Shown one piece after another: positions 62,561-64,000 of a stretch of 64,000 nucleotides of DNA. The notes under the pieces are model-generated. The model had not been told where the DNA came from. It saw only the letters and a list, made by a program, of their open reading frames with translations, and made no database searches. The translations under genes and the position numbers were made by a program. Within the stretch, counting starts at the first letter, position 1; every line of letters starts with the position of its first letter. Origin of the DNA: Euonymus europaeus (taxonomy: Eukaryota; Streptophyta; Magnoliopsida; Celastrales; Celastraceae); the NCBI GenBank assembly GCA_963580455.1, contig OY756972.1:12849001-12913000 (forward strand), read 5' to 3'.

Positions 62561-64000
62561 ATGGTCTGAAGTTTGCTCAACTCTCTCTATTAGGGAGCTT
62601 TTAACGGTTTTGTCCATTAGTCATAGAAAGTTGGTGTTTTGGCATCGAAATAATCTAGGAAGCTTATACTCATAAATTTGACTTATAAGAACAATAAAAA
62701 GTGTACACCGGGAAACTTTGATGGTCCGAAGTTGCTCAACTCTCTCTATGGAGGAGCTTTTAACGGTTTTGTTCATTTGTCATAGAAAGTTGGTGTTTTG
62801 GCATCAAAATAATCTAGGAAACTTATACTCGTAAAATTTGACATAGAAGAACAGTAAAAAGTCTATCCCGAGCAACTTTGATAGTCCGAAGTTGCTCAAC
62901 TCTCTCTTTGGAGGAGCTTTTAACGGTTTTGTCCATTTGTCATAGAAAGTTGGTGTTTTGGCATCGAAATAATCTATGAAGCTCATACTCATAAAATTTG
63001 ACATATAAGAACAATAAAAAGTGTACACCGAGCAACTTTGAGGGTCCGAAGTTGCTCAACACTCTCTATGGAGGAGCTTTTAACGGTTTTGTCCATTTGT
63101 CATAGAAAGTTGGTGTTTTGGCATCCAAAAAATCTAGGAAGGTTATACTCATAAAATTTGACATAGAAGAACAATAAAAAGTCTATCACGACCGACTTTG
63201 ATAGTCCGAAATTGATCAACTCTCTCTATGGAGGAGCTTTTAACGGTTTTGTCCATTTGTCATAGAAAGTTGGTGTTTTGGCATCGAAATAATCTATGAA
63301 GCTTAAACTCGTAAAATTTCACATATAAGAACAATAAAAATTGTACACCGAGCAACTTTGATGGTCTGAAGTTGCTCAACTCTCTCTATGGGGGAGCTTT
63401 TAACGGTTTTGTCCATTAGTCATAAAAAGTTGGTGTTTTGGAATCGAAATAATCTAGGAAGCTTATACTCATAAATTTGACTTATAAGAACAATAAAAAG
63501 TGTACACCGGGAAACTTTGGTGGTCCGAAGTTGCTCAACTCTCTCTGTGGAGGAGCTTTTAACGGTTTTGTCCATTAGTCATAGAAAGTTGGTGTTTTGG
63601 CATCGAAATAATCTAGGAAGGTTATATTCATAAAATTTGACATATAAGAACAATAAAAATTCTATCCCGAGCGACTTTGATAGTCCGAAGTTGCTCAACT
63701 CTCTCTATGGAGGAGCTTTTAAAGATTTTCTCGATTTGTCATAGAAATTTGGTGTTCATCATCGAAATAATACAGTAAGCTTGTACTCATCAAAATTTGA
63801 CATATAAGAACAATAAAAATTGTACACCGAGCAAGTTTGATGATCCGAAGTTGCTCAACTCTCTCTATGGAAGTGCTTTTAACGGTTTCGTCCATTTGTC
63901 ATAGAAAGTTGGTGTTTTGGCATCGAAATAATCTATGAAGCTTATAGTCATAAAATTTGACATATAAGAACAATAAAAATTGTACACCGAGCAACTTTGA
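62561..64000. repeat. Right block, paralleling 32810-34080
   Basis: From about 62700 to 63830 the monomer order follows 32950-34080 (offset about 29750). It includes CTCTCTTTGG, the TATCACGACCG monomer, GGGAAACTTTGG, the deletions at ATAAATTTGAC (about 62672 and 63470) and the insertion at CTCATCAAAATTTG (about 63790). Private changes are an extra base near 62572 (GAAGTTTGCTC), CTATTAGGGAG near 62588, GGTGTTCATCATCG near 63753 and GAGCAAGTTTG near 63830. The last monomer, from 63850, is cut by the window edge. Confidence 0.72.

Larger units (their letters stand above)
1..64000. repeat. 160-bp tandem satellite array filling the window
   Basis: The same roughly 160-base unit repeats head-to-tail from the first base to the last. 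With GTTGCTCAAC (or a variant) as unit start, starts fall at 21, 181, 341 and so on. They hold exact 160-bp spacing to 31061, then drift by small indels to a last start at 63850, giving 399 complete monomers and two partial ones. The consensus is about 36% G+C (57 of 160 bases). No inverted monomers, unique DNA or foreign insertions were seen. Unit size, purity and higher-order structure fit a eukaryotic centromeric or pericentromeric satellite. That role is inferred; nothing in the sequence proves kinetochore association. The array continues beyond both window edges. Confidence 0.98.

Noticed and set aside
1..64000. Telomere repeats, rRNA or tRNA genes, retrotransposon remnants
   Set aside because: No telomere-type hexamer or heptamer runs, no RNA gene landmarks and no sequence outside the satellite consensus were found on either strand.

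Overview
The whole window is one uninterrupted array of tandem satellite DNA. The repeat unit is 160 bp, about 36% G+C in the consensus, and every copy runs head-to-tail in the same orientation. Taking the unit to start at GTTGCTCAAC, the first complete monomer starts at 21 and the last start is at 63850. That gives 399 complete monomers plus a 20-base and a 151-base partial unit at the ends. I see no protein-coding gene, rRNA, tRNA, transposon, telomere repeat, CRISPR array or unique sequence. The open frames (up to 82 codons) are by-products of the repeat, so no CDS is annotated.

This is the architecture of a eukaryotic centromeric or pericentromeric satellite: a near-nucleosome-length, AT-rich unit in a homogenised array with layered higher-order repeats. 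A plant is my best guess. The segment GTTGGTGTTTTGGCATCGAA followed by TATAAGAAC loosely recalls Arabidopsis CEN180 as I remember it, but I cannot name the species or claim homology without a search.

The array falls into two domains. From 1 to 31138 the period is exactly 160 bp, with no net length change over 194 monomers. This part is built from very recent multi-monomer duplications: a 6240-bp (39-mer) unit at 2042-8281 and 8282-14495; a 5440-bp (34-mer) unit at 16201-21640, 21641-27080 and a partial third copy; and a 1440-bp (9-mer) unit at 28021-31138. A local 640-bp duplication lies at 13801-14895.

From 31139 to 64000 small indels make 159-, 161- and 162-bp monomers, with a net loss of 11 bp. 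These indels recur at corresponding places and act as tags for a mosaic of overlapping duplications: offsets of 1438, 2239, 3039, 4160, 4800, 7836 and about 10075 bp, a module of about 1.4-1.6 kb present five times, and two four-copy runs of a 320-bp dimer.

Monomers fall into two main classes defined by linked positions near the end of the unit. Most carry a 28-bp inverted repeat across the unit junction (GAGCAACTT, 10-base spacer, AAGTTGCTC). All coordinates, counts and identities come from reading by eye; block edges are good to tens of bases.
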